A DNA stretch of 64,000 bases from Streptomyces prunicolor NBRC 13075 (GCF_000367365.1 NZ_BARF01000091.1:60740-124739); one strand, 5' to 3'; shown: positions 1 through 9,279, counted from the stretch's first letter. A program made the numbers and translations. Notes: generated by a model from the sequence alone, not told the origin.

Positions 1-344
1 ACCCGGTGCGCAGGTACGCGGTGGAGCTGGTCTCCGCCACGCGCAACCACCCCGACCTCAGACTCGGCGCCTCCCCGCGCGCGACGCTGCACCTGCTGCG
101 CGCGGCGAAGGCATCCGCAGCCCTGAGCGGCCGTGAGTACGCGCTGCCGGACGACATCCAGGCGCTCGCGGTCGCGATCCTCGCGCACCGCCTGCTGCCC
201 ACCGCCCAGGCCCAGCTGAACCGTCGTACGGCGGAGCAGGTCGTCCAGGAGATCCTCCAGCGCACCCCCGTGCCCGCGGCGCCGGCCCCGCAGAGCGGCC
301 TGGGCCTCGGTGGGTACGGCCAGCAGCCGCCCCGGAGGCTGTGA
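1..344 (+). CDS. MoxR-family AAA+ ATPase, C-terminal fragment
   Basis: Only the last ~113 codons are inside the window. The reading frame is open to the left edge (codon 3-5 is in frame), so the GTG at base 6 is internal and not a start. The fragment carries the AAA lid typical of MoxR proteins, with the motif LGASPRATLHLLRAAKA followed by GREYALPDDI and a helix ending LAHRLLP. MoxR ATPases act as chaperones, often for partners containing DUF58 or VWA domains. The next two genes, DUF58 and transglutaminase, form the usual MoxR operon and overlap one another. The C-terminus ends in a Pro/Gly/Gln-rich tail. P-loop and Walker B lie outside the window. Confidence 0.9.
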   Translation, partial: PVRRYAVELVSATRNHPDLRLGASPRATLHLLRAAKASAALSGREYALPDDIQALAVAILAHRLLPTAQAQLNRRTAEQVVQEILQRTPVPAAPAPQSGLGLGGYGQQPPRRL

Positions 345-1699
345 TGACCACCGGGGAGGCGGAGACCGACCGGGACGAGAAGGGCGGTGTCCGTACGGCC
401 CTGGCCGGGCTGACGACCCGTGGACGCTCCTTCCTGGCCGCCGGTATCGCCGCCGCGGTCTGCGCGTACGTCCTGGGGCAGAGCGATCTGCTCCGGGTCG
501 GGCTGCTGCTGGCCGTGCTGCCCCTGGTCTGCGCGACCGTGCTCTACCGCACCCGCTACCGAGTGGCCGGCAGCCGTCGGCTCTCCCCCGCGCGCGTGCC
601 CGCCGGCAGCGAGGCCCGCGTCCATCTGCGGATGGACAACGTCTCGCGGCTGCCCACGGGCCTGCTGATGCTCCAGGACCGGGTGCCGTACGTGCTCGGC
701 CCGCGTCCCCGGTTCGTCCTGGACCGGGTCGAGGCGGGCGGCCGACGCGAGGTGTCCTACCGGGTCCGCTCGGACCTGCGCGGCCGCTACCCCCTGGGCC
801 CGCTCCAGCTCCGCCTGACGGACCCCTTCGGGATGTGCGAACTGACCCGCTCCTTCTCGACCTTCGACACCCTCACCGTCATCCCGCGCGTGGAGGCCCT
901 CCCCCCGGTCCGCCTCAGCGGCGAGGCCAAGGGCTACGGCGACGGCCGCAACCGCTCGCTGGCCCTGGCGGGCGAGGACGACGTGATCCCGCGCGGGTAC
1001 CGCTACGGCGACGACCTGCGCCGCGTGCACTGGCGCTCCACCGCGCGCTACGGCGAGCTGATGGTGCGCCGCGAGGAGCAGCCCCAGCGCGCCCGCTGCA
1101 CGGTCCTGCTCGACACCCGGGGCATCGCCTTCGCGGGCCAAGGGCCGGACTCGGCCTTCGAGTGGGCAGTCTCCGGCGCCGCCTCCGTACTGGTGCACAT
1201 GTTGGAACGGGGCTTCTCCGTACGGCTGTTGAGCGACACCGGCAACTCGGTGCCGGGCCAGGACGCCGATGGGTTCGCGGGTGCGAGCCAGGAGTCGGCG
1301 GACGCGGCCGGGCTGATGATGGACACCCTCGCGGTGATCGACCACTCGGACGGCGCGGGCCTGTCCCGGGCCTACGACGTCCTGCGCAGCGGGAACGAAG
1401 GGCTTCTGGTGGCCTTCTTCGGCGACCTCGACGAGGAACAGGCGGCGATCGTCGCCCGGATGCGGCAGCGCAGCGGGGGCGCCCTCGCCTTCGTACTGGA
1501 CAGCGAGGGCTGGGCGCGCGAGTCGACCGACGTGGCCGGTCCCGGTGACGAGCGCGAGGAGCGGCTGCGGTTGCTGCGCGACGCGGGCTGGACCGCCGTG
1601 GGCGTACCGCGCGGCGCGTCCCTGACGGAGCTGTGGCAAATGGCGGACCGGGAGCGCAACGGCATCACCGCGACCGGCCTCGGGGAGGGATGGGCATGA
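344..1699 (+). CDS. DUF58 domain membrane protein
   Basis: 451 residues if read from the ATG that overlaps the moxR stop by one base; a GTG one codon earlier is an alternative. Two hydrophobic helices lie near residues 29-45 and 50-67. A large soluble region follows, with the DUF58 signature (IPRGYRYGDDLRRVHWRSTA) near residues 213-240. DUF58 proteins have a VWA-like fold and accompany MoxR ATPases; their biochemical role is not settled. The stop overlaps the next start (ATGA), so the three genes are very probably translated together. A role in envelope assembly or maturation is inference from operon context. Confidence 0.9.
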   Translation: MTTGEAETDRDEKGGVRTALAGLTTRGRSFLAAGIAAAVCAYVLGQSDLLRVGLLLAVLPLVCATVLYRTRYRVAGSRRLSPARVPAGSEARVHLRMDNVSRLPTGLLMLQDRVPYVLGPRPRFVLDRVEAGGRREVSYRVRSDLRGRYPLGPLQLRLTDPFGMCELTRSFSTFDTLTVIPRVEALPPVRLSGEAKGYGDGRNRSLALAGEDDVIPRGYRYGDDLRRVHWRSTARYGELMVRREEQPQRARCTVLLDTRGIAFAGQGPDSAFEWAVSGAASVLVHMLERGFSVRLLSDTGNSVPGQDADGFAGASQESADAAGLMMDTLAVIDHSDGAGLSRAYDVLRSGNEGLLVAFFGDLDEEQAAIVARMRQRSGGALAFVLDSEGWARESTDVAGPGDEREERLRLLRDAGWTAVGVPRGASLTELWQMADRERNGITATGLGEGWA

Positions 1700-4080
1700 G
1701 CGGGCGGGCACGACTGGCGATCTGCGCCTGGGTGGCCACACTGCTGGCGTCCTGCGCCCTGCTGCCGCTGGTCTCCCCGGCGACCTGGATCGTCCAGGCC
1801 GCCTTCATGCTGGCGATCCAGACCGGCGTGGGCGCGGCGACCCGGCGGGTGCCGCTGGCCCGGCCGCTGACCGTCGCCGCGCAGGCGCTGGTCACGCTGC
1901 TGATGCTGACCCTGGTCTTCGCGCACACGCAGGCCCTCGCCGGGTTCGTCCCCGGCCCCGAGGCCTTCCAGCACTTCGCCGACCTGCTGCAGCAGGGCTC
2001 CGACGATGTCTCCCGGTACGCGATCCCGGCCCCGCTGCACGACGGCATCCGGCTGATGCTCATCGGCGGTGTCCTGGTGATCGGCCTCGCGGTGGACACG
2101 CTCGCGGTCACCTTCCGCAGCGCGGCGCCGGCCGGACTGCCGCTGCTCGCGCTGTACTCGGTCGCCGCCGGACTGTCCGAGAGCAGCGTCAGCTGGCTGT
2201 GGTTCCTGCTCGCCGCCGCCGGTTATCTGATGCTGCTGCTGGCCGAGGGCCGGGACCGGCTCGCCCAGTGGGGCCGGGTCTTCGGCGGGGCGCCCCGTAC
2301 GACCGGGGGCCCGGAGTCCGCGGGACCGCTCGCCCCGGTGCGCACCGGGCGGCGGATCGGCGCGGTCGCGATGGCCATCGCCCTGTTGCCGCTGCCCACC
2401 ATCTCGGGCGGCCTGCTGGACGCCGCCGGGACGGGCGTGGGCGCGGGCACCGGAGGCGGCGGCACGATCTCCGCGGTCAACCCGCTGGTCTCGCTGCGCG
2501 ACAGCCTGAACGTGGACGAGAACCGCCAGGTCCTGTCTGTGCGAACCTCCCCGAACGACGACGTCTCGGACCTGTATCTGCGGATCGTGTCCCTGGACGA
2601 CTTCGACGGCACCACCTGGAAGCCGTCCCAGCGGCACATCCAGAGTGTGCCGAGCAAGTTCCCCACCCCGACCGGCCTCGGCGAGGACGTCAAGCGCTCG
2701 GAGATCACGACCCGGATCTCGGCCGCCGACTGGTACGCCCAGGACTGGCTGCCGATGCCGTATCCGCCCAGCGGCGTGAACATCGACGGCAGTTGGCGCT
2801 ACGAGCCCGTGGGCATGACGGTCGTGGGCGACCACGGCCAGAACACGCGTGGGGCGAGCTACACGGTCACCAGCCTGGACGTACAGCCGACCGCGGAGCA
2901 GCTGGCCGCCGCACCGCAGGCGTCGTCGGCCATGCGGAACCAGTACACGAAGGTGCCCAAGTCGCTGCCCGCGGTGGTGGCCGACACCGCCCGCAAGGTC
3001 ACCGCGGGCTCGACCAGTCACTACGAGCAGGCGGTCAAGCTCCAGGACTACTTCGCGGTGTCCGGCGGCTTCCAGTACGACACCCAGGTGGACGTCGGCA
3101 CCGGCCGCGACGCGATCGCCAAGTTCCTGCGGGACAAGCAGGGCTTCTGCGTCCACTTCTCCTTCGCGATGGCGGCGATGGCCCGCACCCTGGGCATTCC
3201 GGCCCGGGTCGCGGTGGGCTTCGCGCCCGGCACCCCGGAGGCGGACGGCACGGTGTCGGTGGGCCTGAAGGACGCGCACGCCTGGCCCGAGCTGTACTTC
3301 GAGGGCGTGGGCTGGACCCGCTTCGAGCCGACCCCCAACCGGGGCTCGGTGCCGTCGTACACCCAGTCGACCACGCCCGGCAGTGACGTCCCGGACCCGG
3401 CCGTCCCCTCGACCTCGACGAGCACGGCGCCCTCCACGGCCCCCTCGGCGAGCGAGAGCTGCACGGCCCAGCAGCGGAAGCTGGACGGCTGCACGAGCCA
3501 GGCCCCGGCACTCGCCACGGGCGGTGGGCCGCGGGGTCCCTGGTGGTACGCGCAGATGGTGGCGCTGGGCCTGGGCGCACTTCTGCTGCTGACGATCCCG
3601 TTCGCGCCGATGCTGTGGCGGACCCGGATGCGTTCCGTACGGCTGGGAGCGCACGGTCGTACGGAGGCGGACGCGGCCATCCACACGCTGGCCGTGTGGG
3701 AGGAACTGACCGATACCGCCTGGGACTTCGGGATCTCGCCCGACGAGTCGCTGACCCCGCGCAAGGCGGCGGCCCGGATCGTGAGACTCGGGCATCTCGA
3801 CCCACCGTCCGCCGCTTCGGTGCACCGCGTGGCGGACGCCGTGGAGCAGGTCCTGTACGCCCCTCGGCCGCAGCTGGCGGCGGGGCTCGCGAAGGACGTC
3901 CGGCGGGTCGTCGTCGGGTTCCAGGACACGGCCGGCCGCTCCACGCGGCTGCGCGCACTGGTCGCCCCGCGCTCGACCGTCCGGGTGGTGTGGGCGCTGT
4001 CGGCCTGGTGGATGTCGGTGACGACACGGGCGGCGGAGCTGCGGCCGACCCTGCGCAAGCCGTCCGGACAGCAGGGCTAG
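1696..4080 (+). CDS. TgpA-type membrane transglutaminase-like protein
   Basis: 794 residues from the ATG in an ATGA overlap, preceded by a strong GGGAGGG ribosome site; a more upstream in-frame start lacks one. An N-terminal block of about six membrane helices is followed by an extracytoplasmic transglutaminase-like core: Cys485 in GFCVHF, His528 in DAHAW and an acidic residue at 544 in RFEPTP (Glu where most members have Asp). A Ser/Thr/Pro-rich linker leads to a last helix near residue 616 and a cytoplasmic DUF4129-like tail. The architecture matches the DUF3488/TgpA family. Substrate unknown. It ends the MoxR-DUF58-TgpA operon. Confidence 0.92.
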   Translation: MSGRARLAICAWVATLLASCALLPLVSPATWIVQAAFMLAIQTGVGAATRRVPLARPLTVAAQALVTLLMLTLVFAHTQALAGFVPGPEAFQHFADLLQQGSDDVSRYAIPAPLHDGIRLMLIGGVLVIGLAVDTLAVTFRSAAPAGLPLLALYSVAAGLSESSVSWLWFLLAAAGYLMLLLAEGRDRLAQWGRVFGGAPRTTGGPESAGPLAPVRTGRRIGAVAMAIALLPLPTISGGLLDAAGTGVGAGTGGGGTISAVNPLVSLRDSLNVDENRQVLSVRTSPNDDVSDLYLRIVSLDDFDGTTWKPSQRHIQSVPSKFPTPTGLGEDVKRSEITTRISAADWYAQDWLPMPYPPSGVNIDGSWRYEPVGMTVVGDHGQNTRGASYTVTSLDVQPTAEQLAAAPQASSAMRNQYTKVPKSLPAVVADTARKVTAGSTSHYEQAVKLQDYFAVSGGFQYDTQVDVGTGRDAIAKFLRDKQGFCVHFSFAMAAMARTLGIPARVAVGFAPGTPEADGTVSVGLKDAHAWPELYFEGVGWTRFEPTPNRGSVPSYTQSTTPGSDVPDPAVPSTSTSTAPSTAPSASESCTAQQRKLDGCTSQAPALATGGGPRGPWWYAQMVALGLGALLLLTIPFAPMLWRTRMRSVRLGAHGRTEADAAIHTLAVWEELTDTAWDFGISPDESLTPRKAAARIVRLGHLDPPSAASVHRVADAVEQVLYAPRPQLAAGLAKDVRRVVVGFQDTAGRSTRLRALVAPRSTVRVVWALSAWWMSVTTRAAELRPTLRKPSGQQG

Positions 4081-4114
4081 CGGGCACGGCCCGGAGAGCA
4101 CAGCAGGCATACGG

Positions 4115-4149
4115 GAGGGGGTGACCACCGAATCGGTGGTCACCCCCTC
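4115..4149. terminator. Bidirectional terminator hairpin
   Basis: A perfect inverted repeat with 17-bp arms and a single central base (left arm begins GAGGGGGTGACC). It lies between the convergent ends of the transglutaminase gene and the DUF3040 gene, so it can terminate both. There is no U-tract, as is common for Streptomyces terminators. Confidence 0.8.
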
Positions 4150-4200
4150 ACTCGTGTCTTGAGGAGCGCCGCGTGTTCTGCTTCCGCGGGGCCGGTGCTG

Positions 4201-4602
4201 CTACTGGCCGCCGCCCTGTTGCTCGTCGCGGCGGCGCTGCCAGCGCTGCTCGATACGATCCATCACCGAGCGCCGCTGCCGTCCCTGATGGCGGGCGTGC
4301 GGTGCGCCCGCGGCGGGCTGTTCGCCAGGCTTGGGGGCTTTGCGCCAGCCGGTCACGACGAGCACCGCACAGCCCAGCATGACGAGGAACCCCATCACGC
4401 TGACCCAAATCTGCTTGGCGACCATTCCTGTCATGAGGAGCGCAATACCCACGAGGAAGCCGGCCATCGCCTGGTAGACCCGTCGCCGGGTGTACGTGCG
4501 CAGCCCGCTTCCCTCAAGCGCTGTCGCGAACTTGGGATCTTCGGCGTACAGCGCTCGCTCCATCTGCTCGAGCATTCGCTGCTCGTGCTCCGAGAGCGGC
4601 AC
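4201..4602 (-). CDS. DUF3040 small membrane protein
   Basis: 133 residues, GTG start with AGGAGG spaced 7-8 bases upstream. The N-terminus MPLSEHEQRMLEQMERAL is the DUF3040 signature shared by many actinobacterial proteins. Two hydrophobic helices follow near residues 45-85, then a basic, Gln/Arg-rich tail ending in QGGGQ. The topology suggests an integral membrane protein with both ends in the cytoplasm. No biochemical function is established for the family. It has its own promoter-like sequence upstream. Confidence 0.88.
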   Translation of the reverse strand: MPLSEHEQRMLEQMERALYAEDPKFATALEGSGLRTYTRRRVYQAMAGFLVGIALLMTGMVAKQIWVSVMGFLVMLGCAVLVVTGWRKAPKPGEQPAAGAPHARHQGRQRRSVMDRIEQRWQRRRDEQQGGGQ

Positions 4603-4651
4603 GGAGTCCTCCTCATCGTGCAGTCGCCGGGGCGACCCGGGGGGTCCCTTC

Positions 4652-4680
4652 AGGATAGGCAGGGAATCGCCCCCGTGAAA
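4652..4680 (-). promoter_or_regulatory. Probable sigma-HrdB-type promoter of DUF3040 gene
   Basis: Read on the minus strand there is TTTCAC, a 17-base spacer and TATCCT. The -10 is good and the -35 only partly matches TTGACA. It lies about 50 bases before the DUF3040 start. Confidence 0.4.
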
Positions 4681-4804
4681 CCCGCCCCTCTACGCCAATT
4701 GACCAACCGGAATCCGCCATGGCCGTTCCGGCTCGCTGAAGCTTCCATTCCCCAGCGGCCGTCCCGTCATGCCGACCGGTCTCCCTCGATCATACGGCGC
4801 CGGG

Positions 4805-4861
4805 CCCCCGATCGGGGGGCCTGTGGCGTACTCCATGTGCTGTCGAGCCCCTGATCAGGGG
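4805..4861. repeat. Two GATC-centred 14-bp palindromes
   Basis: Two perfect loop-less 14-bp palindromes, CCCCCGATCGGGGG (4805-4818) and CCCCTGATCAGGGG (4848-4861), lie 43 bases apart just downstream of the methyltransferase stop. They could be protein-binding sites or a weak terminator. The rest of the 4603-4879 gap holds only the DUF3040 promoter. Confidence 0.5.
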
Positions 4862-4879
4862 TCCGGCACGGGAGGTCAC

Positions 4880-5650
4880 TCACGCCTCGCCGGCACCCCG
4901 CGTCTCGCCGAGCACATGAAGCTGCGTGGCCACGGAGTGGAACGCCGTGAGCTCGGCCACCGCGGCCTCCAGTTTCAGCAGCGCGTCCAGGGCGCCGGGC
5001 TCGGTGTCCACGAGCACTCCGGGGACCAGGTCGGCGAAGACCCGCACCCCGTGCACGGCGCCGACGTCCAGGCCGGCGCCCTCGACGAACCCGGCGAGCT
5101 GCTCGGCGGTGAAACGGTGCGGGACGGGGTCGGCGGCGCCCCAGCGGCCGTTCGGGTCGTCGAGGGCCTGCCTGGCCTCCTTGAAGTGCCCGGCGAGGGC
5201 GCGCGCGAGCACCGCACCGCCGAGCCCGGCGGCGAGCAGGCTGAGGACGCCCTCGGGGCGCAGCGCGGCCACCACGGTGCGGACGCCCTCGGCGGGGTCG
5301 TCCACGTACTCCAGGACGCCGTGGCACAGCACCGCGTCGTAGCCGCCGCGCTCGACCACGTCGAAGAGGCCGTGCGCGTCGCCCTGGACGCCCTGCACGC
5401 GGTCGGCGACACCGGCCTCGGCGGCGCGGCGCTCCAGCGCGAACAGCGCGTTCGGGCTGGGGTCGACGACGGTGACGCGGTGCCCGAGGCGGGCGACGGG
5501 CACCGCGAAGTTGCCGCTGCCGCCTCCGGTGTCGAGGACGTCCAGCGCGTCTCGACCCGTGGCCTTGACCCGGCGGTCGAGGGCGTCCTGAAGGACGTCC
5601 CAGACCACGGCGGTACGGAGGGAGGCGCGGGGGCGGCTCGGGTCCGACAC
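4880..5650 (-). CDS. SAM-dependent class I methyltransferase
   Basis: 256 residues. The GTG start (VSDPSRP) is chosen because GAGGAG sits 9 bases upstream; a longer reading lacks a site. Motif I, VLDTGGGSGNFAVPVA, near residues 36-51 is the SAM-binding glycine loop. An acidic residue ends strand 2 (VTVVDPSP), and CHGVLEYVDD matches the motif after strand 4 in the UbiE/COQ5-like superfamily. The substrate cannot be told from sequence. It is transcribed with the SAV_6107-type gene upstream on the same strand, separated by about 160 bases. Cytoplasmic, no membrane segments. Confidence 0.85.
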   Translation of the reverse strand: MSDPSRPRASLRTAVVWDVLQDALDRRVKATGRDALDVLDTGGGSGNFAVPVARLGHRVTVVDPSPNALFALERRAAEAGVADRVQGVQGDAHGLFDVVERGGYDAVLCHGVLEYVDDPAEGVRTVVAALRPEGVLSLLAAGLGGAVLARALAGHFKEARQALDDPNGRWGAADPVPHRFTAEQLAGFVEGAGLDVGAVHGVRVFADLVPGVLVDTEPGALDALLKLEAAVAELTAFHSVATQLHVLGETRGAGEA

Positions 5651-5810
5651 GGCAGTTGACTCCTCGGCGCGGCACCGCCTGTGCACGGCGGAGCGAACGG
5701 GCTGCCTCCCCGGCCCGGGTGCGGGCGGAGGGAAGGCTTCAGGCGCCCTCCACCCTATTGCCTCCGGTGCCGTACCTGGTCATGTGTCGCGCGCGGCGAC
5801 CACCGGGGGC

Positions 5811-6350
5811 TCACCCGGCGCGGTCCCCCGGCCGCTCCGGGTCCTGGCGGGGCTGGGGCAGGACCGGCTGGAGGACGAGCATCCGCTCGACCAGGCGCAG
5901 GAACATCGCCACGTCGCGTATGAGGTCGTCGGCGTCCCGGCGGGTCGCCGCGCCCTGGATGCCCGCCTCGGCCCGCGCGCGGCGCCGGGCGCCGGAGGCG
6001 AACAGGGCGCTCCACTCGGTGAGTTCGGGCGCGATCTCGGGGAGCACTTCCCAGGCGCTGCGGATACGGCCGCGACGCCGGGCCGTGGGCTCCGGCTGGA
6101 CCCGCGCGGCGAGTACCGCGGCGGCGGTGCGCAGGGCGGCCAGGTGGGCCGTCGCGTAGCGCTCGTTCGACGTTTCGAGGACTGCTGCCTCGTCCAGTCC
6201 CGCACGGGCCTGGGCGAGGAGGTCGAGGGCGGCTGGCGGGGCCGTGGCCCGGCGGAGCACGGGGTGCACGTCGCTCGCCGGGCCGGTCAGTGAGGGGGCA
6301 GGGCCGGCGGCGCGGCGCCGGCGGGCGGCGGCTGCGGACGGGTGGGCCAT
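5811..6350 (-). CDS. SAV_6107-family HEPN-domain protein
   Basis: 179 residues from the ATG preceded by AGGAGG at 6 bases (upstream codons have no ribosome site). The helical protein, with segments AALDLLAQARAGLDEA and SNERYATAHLAALRTAAAVL, resembles the small Streptomyces family named after SAV_6107 and placed in the HEPN superfamily. HEPN proteins are often RNases or nucleotide-binding helpers. The usual R-x4-6-H catalytic motif of RNase HEPNs is not evident here, so activity is doubtful. N-terminus is Ala/Arg-rich and probably disordered. The gene is divergent from the ABC/Pip operon. Confidence 0.7.
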   Translation of the reverse strand: MAHPSAAAARRRRAAGPAPSLTGPASDVHPVLRRATAPPAALDLLAQARAGLDEAAVLETSNERYATAHLAALRTAAAVLAARVQPEPTARRRGRIRSAWEVLPEIAPELTEWSALFASGARRRARAEAGIQGAATRRDADDLIRDVAMFLRLVERMLVLQPVLPQPRQDPERPGDRAG

Positions 6351-6479
6351 GACGAACCTCCTGTCGTCGTGTGACGGCACGCCCAGTCAGGTAGTGCCGT
6401 ATGTGCCCATCGTGAGGTATGGCACTGACAATCCGTTCTGACCTGCGCTTTTGCTTCGATCGAAGGTTCGGGTTACTTT

Positions 6480-6507
6480 TTGCACTGACCAGTCAGTTCA
6501 AAAGAAT
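6480..6507 (+). promoter_or_regulatory. Promoter with embedded TetR-type operator
   Basis: TTGCAC, 16 bases and AAGAAT form a plausible -35/-10 pair. Between them, at 6484-6497, sits ACTGACCAGTCAGT: 6-bp inverted arms with a 2-base centre, a form typical of TetR-family sites. It is directly upstream of the ABC ATPase gene whose operon ends with a TetR regulator, so autoregulation is the natural inference. Confidence 0.65.
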
Positions 6508-6530
6508 CCGGCAACAGGGGATGGGGAACC

Positions 6531-7223
6531 GTGGGTGGGGTCGGTGTCACGGCCGAGGACTTCGGGGTCGAGGGGCCGCGCGGCTGGGCGTTCCGGGGGA
6601 TCTCCCTGGACGCCGGGCCCGGCTCGCTGATCGCCGTCGAGGGGCCGTCCGGGTCCGGGCGTACGAGCCTGCTGCTCGCGCTCACCGGGCGGATGAAGGC
6701 GTCCGAAGGAACCGCCTCCGTGGGCGAGTTCACGCTGCCGAAGCAGTCGGCGGCCGTACGCCGGGTCAGCGCCCTGGCGAATGTCGCCGGGGTCACCGAC
6801 CTCGAACCGGCGCTGACCGTCGGCGAGCATCTGCGCGAACGGGCGCTGCTGCAACGGCGGTTCGGGGGCTCCGTGCGCGGGCTGCTGCGGCCGAGGACAG
6901 AGCGGGCCGTCGAGGCGGGGCTGCGCATCGAGCGGGCCCTGACCGCGGCCGGTCTCGACCGCGAGGCGCTGCCCAAGGGGTCCCGCACCGCCGTACGGGA
7001 TCTGGAACGGTCGCAGGAGGTGCGGCTGTCCATCGCGCTGGCGCTCGTCGGGCGGCCCGCGCTGCTCGGCGTGGACGACGTCGACCTCAAGCTCTCGGAT
7101 GCCGAACGGGCCGAGATCTGGGGCCTGTTGAGGTTCCTCGCCGATTCCGGAACGACTGTCGTAGCGGTGTCCACCGAGGGGACGGAGAAGGCCGATGCAC
7201 GCGCCACGACTGGCCGCGCTTGA
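6531..7223 (+). CDS. ABC-type ATPase with altered catalytic motifs
   Basis: 230 residues, GTG start. The fold signals are those of an ABC nucleotide-binding domain: P-loop GPSGSGRT near residue 40, a degenerate signature region (LERSQEVRLSIALAL) and Walker B-like ALLGVDDVDL. Three expected residues are changed: the P-loop Lys is Arg, the glutamate after Walker B is Asp, and no H-loop His is seen in VVAVSTEG. ATP hydrolysis may be weak or lost. The stop lies 29 bases inside the next gene, YhgE/Pip, so the two products probably work together at the membrane. Transport or export is inferred only from the pairing. Confidence 0.8.
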   Translation: MGGVGVTAEDFGVEGPRGWAFRGISLDAGPGSLIAVEGPSGSGRTSLLLALTGRMKASEGTASVGEFTLPKQSAAVRRVSALANVAGVTDLEPALTVGEHLRERALLQRRFGGSVRGLLRPRTERAVEAGLRIERALTAAGLDREALPKGSRTAVRDLERSQEVRLSIALALVGRPALLGVDDVDLKLSDAERAEIWGLLRFLADSGTTVVAVSTEGTEKADARATTGRA

Positions 7224-9279
7224 GCTCAGGCGCTTCGGCAGGGGGAAGCTGCCGCGCGCCGCGCTCGTCGCCCTCCTGCTGCTGCCACTGCTGTACGGCG
7301 CCCTGTACCTGTGGTCCTTCTGGGACCCGTACGGCCGCCTGGACCGCATCCCCGTGGCGCTTGTCAACGACGACAAGGGGGCCACCGCCGACGGGAAGAA
7401 GCTCACCGCGGGCGCGAGCATCACCGAGGGGCTGCGGGACAGCAAGACGTTCGACTGGCACGAGGTGAGCGCGGCCACCGCGCGGAAGGGCGTCGAGGAC
7501 GGCACGTACTACCTGTCGTTGACGATGCCGGCCGACTTCAGTGCGCGGATCGCCTCCAGTGCGGGCGACTCCCCGGAGACGGGCGCGCTCCAGGTGCGGA
7601 CGAACGACGCGAACAACTACATCGTCGGGCAGATCTCCCGGACGGTGTTCAGCGAGGTGCGGACGGCCGCGTCCACCAAGGCCTCGCGGAGCTTCCTGGA
7701 CCGGATCTTCGTCTCGTTCTCCGACATCCACGGCCAGACCGTGAAGGCGGCCGACGGCGCCGACAAGCTCACGGGTGGCATCGGGACGGCCGAGGAGGGC
7801 TCCAAGGATCTCGCCGACGGTCTGAAGGACGCCAAGAAGGGCAGCGGCAAGCTCTCCAAGGGCCTCAAGAAGCTCGACACGGGCGCGGGTGACCTGGCGG
7901 ACGGCTCGGCGCGGGTCGCGGCCGGGACGCAGACCCTCGCGGACACGGTCGACGGGGTCGCCGACAAGGTGGGGCCCTTCCTGAAGGACAACGAGAAGAC
8001 CATCGGGGACACGGCCCAGTTGGTCGCCGACTCGGCCAAGACCATCCGCGCCAACCTGGGCACCCTGGTGAAGACGGCTCCGGTCGCCGCCAAGGGCGCG
8101 CACGCGGCCTCGAACACCCTGGACGAGGTCTACAAGGCGCGCTGCGAAACCGTCGTCCTGAAGGATGACGCCTGCCCCGACCTGAAGAAGGCCGCTCAGG
8201 CCGCCTCGGACGTCGCGAAGGTCGCCGACGACGTGAACAGCCTGGTCGCCGACCAGAACGGCGACCTGAAGAAGCTCGACGCCAACCTCGGCACGCTCCA
8301 GACACAGGCCCAGGCACTCGCCGACCATGCCCCGCACCTCTCCGAGGACCTCGACGACGCGGTGGCCAGGATCGACAGGCTGAACGACGGCGCCGGGAAG
8401 GTCGCCGCGGGCGCCAAGACCCTGCACACCGGGCTCGGCACGGCGAAGACCGGCGCCGCCGCCCTGGACACCGGCGTCGGCAAGCTGACGACGGGTGCCG
8501 TGGACCTCAACGGCGGCCTGTACAAGCTCGTCGACGGCTCCGGGAAGCTCGCCGGCGGTCTGCACGACGGCGCCGCGCAGATCCCGGACTACGACAAGCA
8601 GGACCGCGACCAGCGCACAGGGGTCATGGCCGACCCGGTCCAACTCGCCACCCAGGACCTGCACAAGGCGCCCAACTACGGCACCGGATTCGCCCCGTAC
8701 TTCATCCCGCTGTCCCTGTGGGTGGGCGCGATGGTGGCCTACATGCTGATCGCGCCCATGAACCGGCGCGCACTCGCCGCCGGTGCCTCGGCCTGGCGGA
8801 TCGCGCTCGCGGGCTGGCTGCCGGTGGTCGCGGTCGGGGTGCTCCAGACGGTGGCCCTGATGGCCGTACTGCACTGGGCGATCGGCCTGGAGATGGCACG
8901 CGCGGCCGGCACGATCGGCTTCCTGTTCCTGGTGACGGCGTGCTTCGCGGCCATCGTGCAGTGGCTGAACGCACGCTTCGGGGCAGCCGGCCGGATCCTC
9001 GTACTCGCCCTGCTGATGCTCCAGTTGACGTCGGCGGGCGGCACCTATCCGGTGCAGACCAGCCCGGGCTTCTTCAACGCGATCCACCCCTTCCTGCCGA
9101 TGAGTTACGTCGTCGAGGCGCTACGGAGGCTCATCACCGGCGGTGGCCTCGGACCCGTGTGGCACGCGTGCGTGGTGCTCGTCGCCTTCACCGCGGGGGC
9201 GCTCGCGCTGACCGCGCTGTCGGCCCGCCGCCGCCAGGTGTGGACGCTGGACCGGCTGCACCCGGAGCTGAGCCTGTGA
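7195..9279 (+). CDS. YhgE/Pip domain membrane protein
   Basis: 694 residues. A first membrane helix near residues 20-43 is followed by WDPYGRLDRIPVALVNDDKG, the YhgE/Pip N-terminal signature. A long extracytoplasmic region (about residues 60-480) is rich in repeats of the form GxxxLxxGxxxLxxG, as in this family. The C-terminal ABC-2-like part has about five helices. Family members include phage-infection protein Pip and small-molecule exporters; some lie in type VII secretion loci, but no ESX gene is seen here. Overlap with the ATPase gene and close coupling to a TetR gene suggest a regulated export system. Confidence 0.88.
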   Translation: MHAPRLAALELRRFGRGKLPRAALVALLLLPLLYGALYLWSFWDPYGRLDRIPVALVNDDKGATADGKKLTAGASITEGLRDSKTFDWHEVSAATARKGVEDGTYYLSLTMPADFSARIASSAGDSPETGALQVRTNDANNYIVGQISRTVFSEVRTAASTKASRSFLDRIFVSFSDIHGQTVKAADGADKLTGGIGTAEEGSKDLADGLKDAKKGSGKLSKGLKKLDTGAGDLADGSARVAAGTQTLADTVDGVADKVGPFLKDNEKTIGDTAQLVADSAKTIRANLGTLVKTAPVAAKGAHAASNTLDEVYKARCETVVLKDDACPDLKKAAQAASDVAKVADDVNSLVADQNGDLKKLDANLGTLQTQAQALADHAPHLSEDLDDAVARIDRLNDGAGKVAAGAKTLHTGLGTAKTGAAALDTGVGKLTTGAVDLNGGLYKLVDGSGKLAGGLHDGAAQIPDYDKQDRDQRTGVMADPVQLATQDLHKAPNYGTGFAPYFIPLSLWVGAMVAYMLIAPMNRRALAAGASAWRIALAGWLPVVAVGVLQTVALMAVLHWAIGLEMARAAGTIGFLFLVTACFAAIVQWLNARFGAAGRILVLALLMLQLTSAGGTYPVQTSPGFFNAIHPFLPMSYVVEALRRLITGGGLGPVWHACVVLVAFTAGALALTALSARRRQVWTLDRLHPELSL

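Noticed and set aside
1372..4143. A 923-codon open frame antisense to the DUF58 and transglutaminase genes
   Set aside because: Arises from high GC codon bias; Arg/Gly/His-rich with no domain, and the sense strand has clear families.
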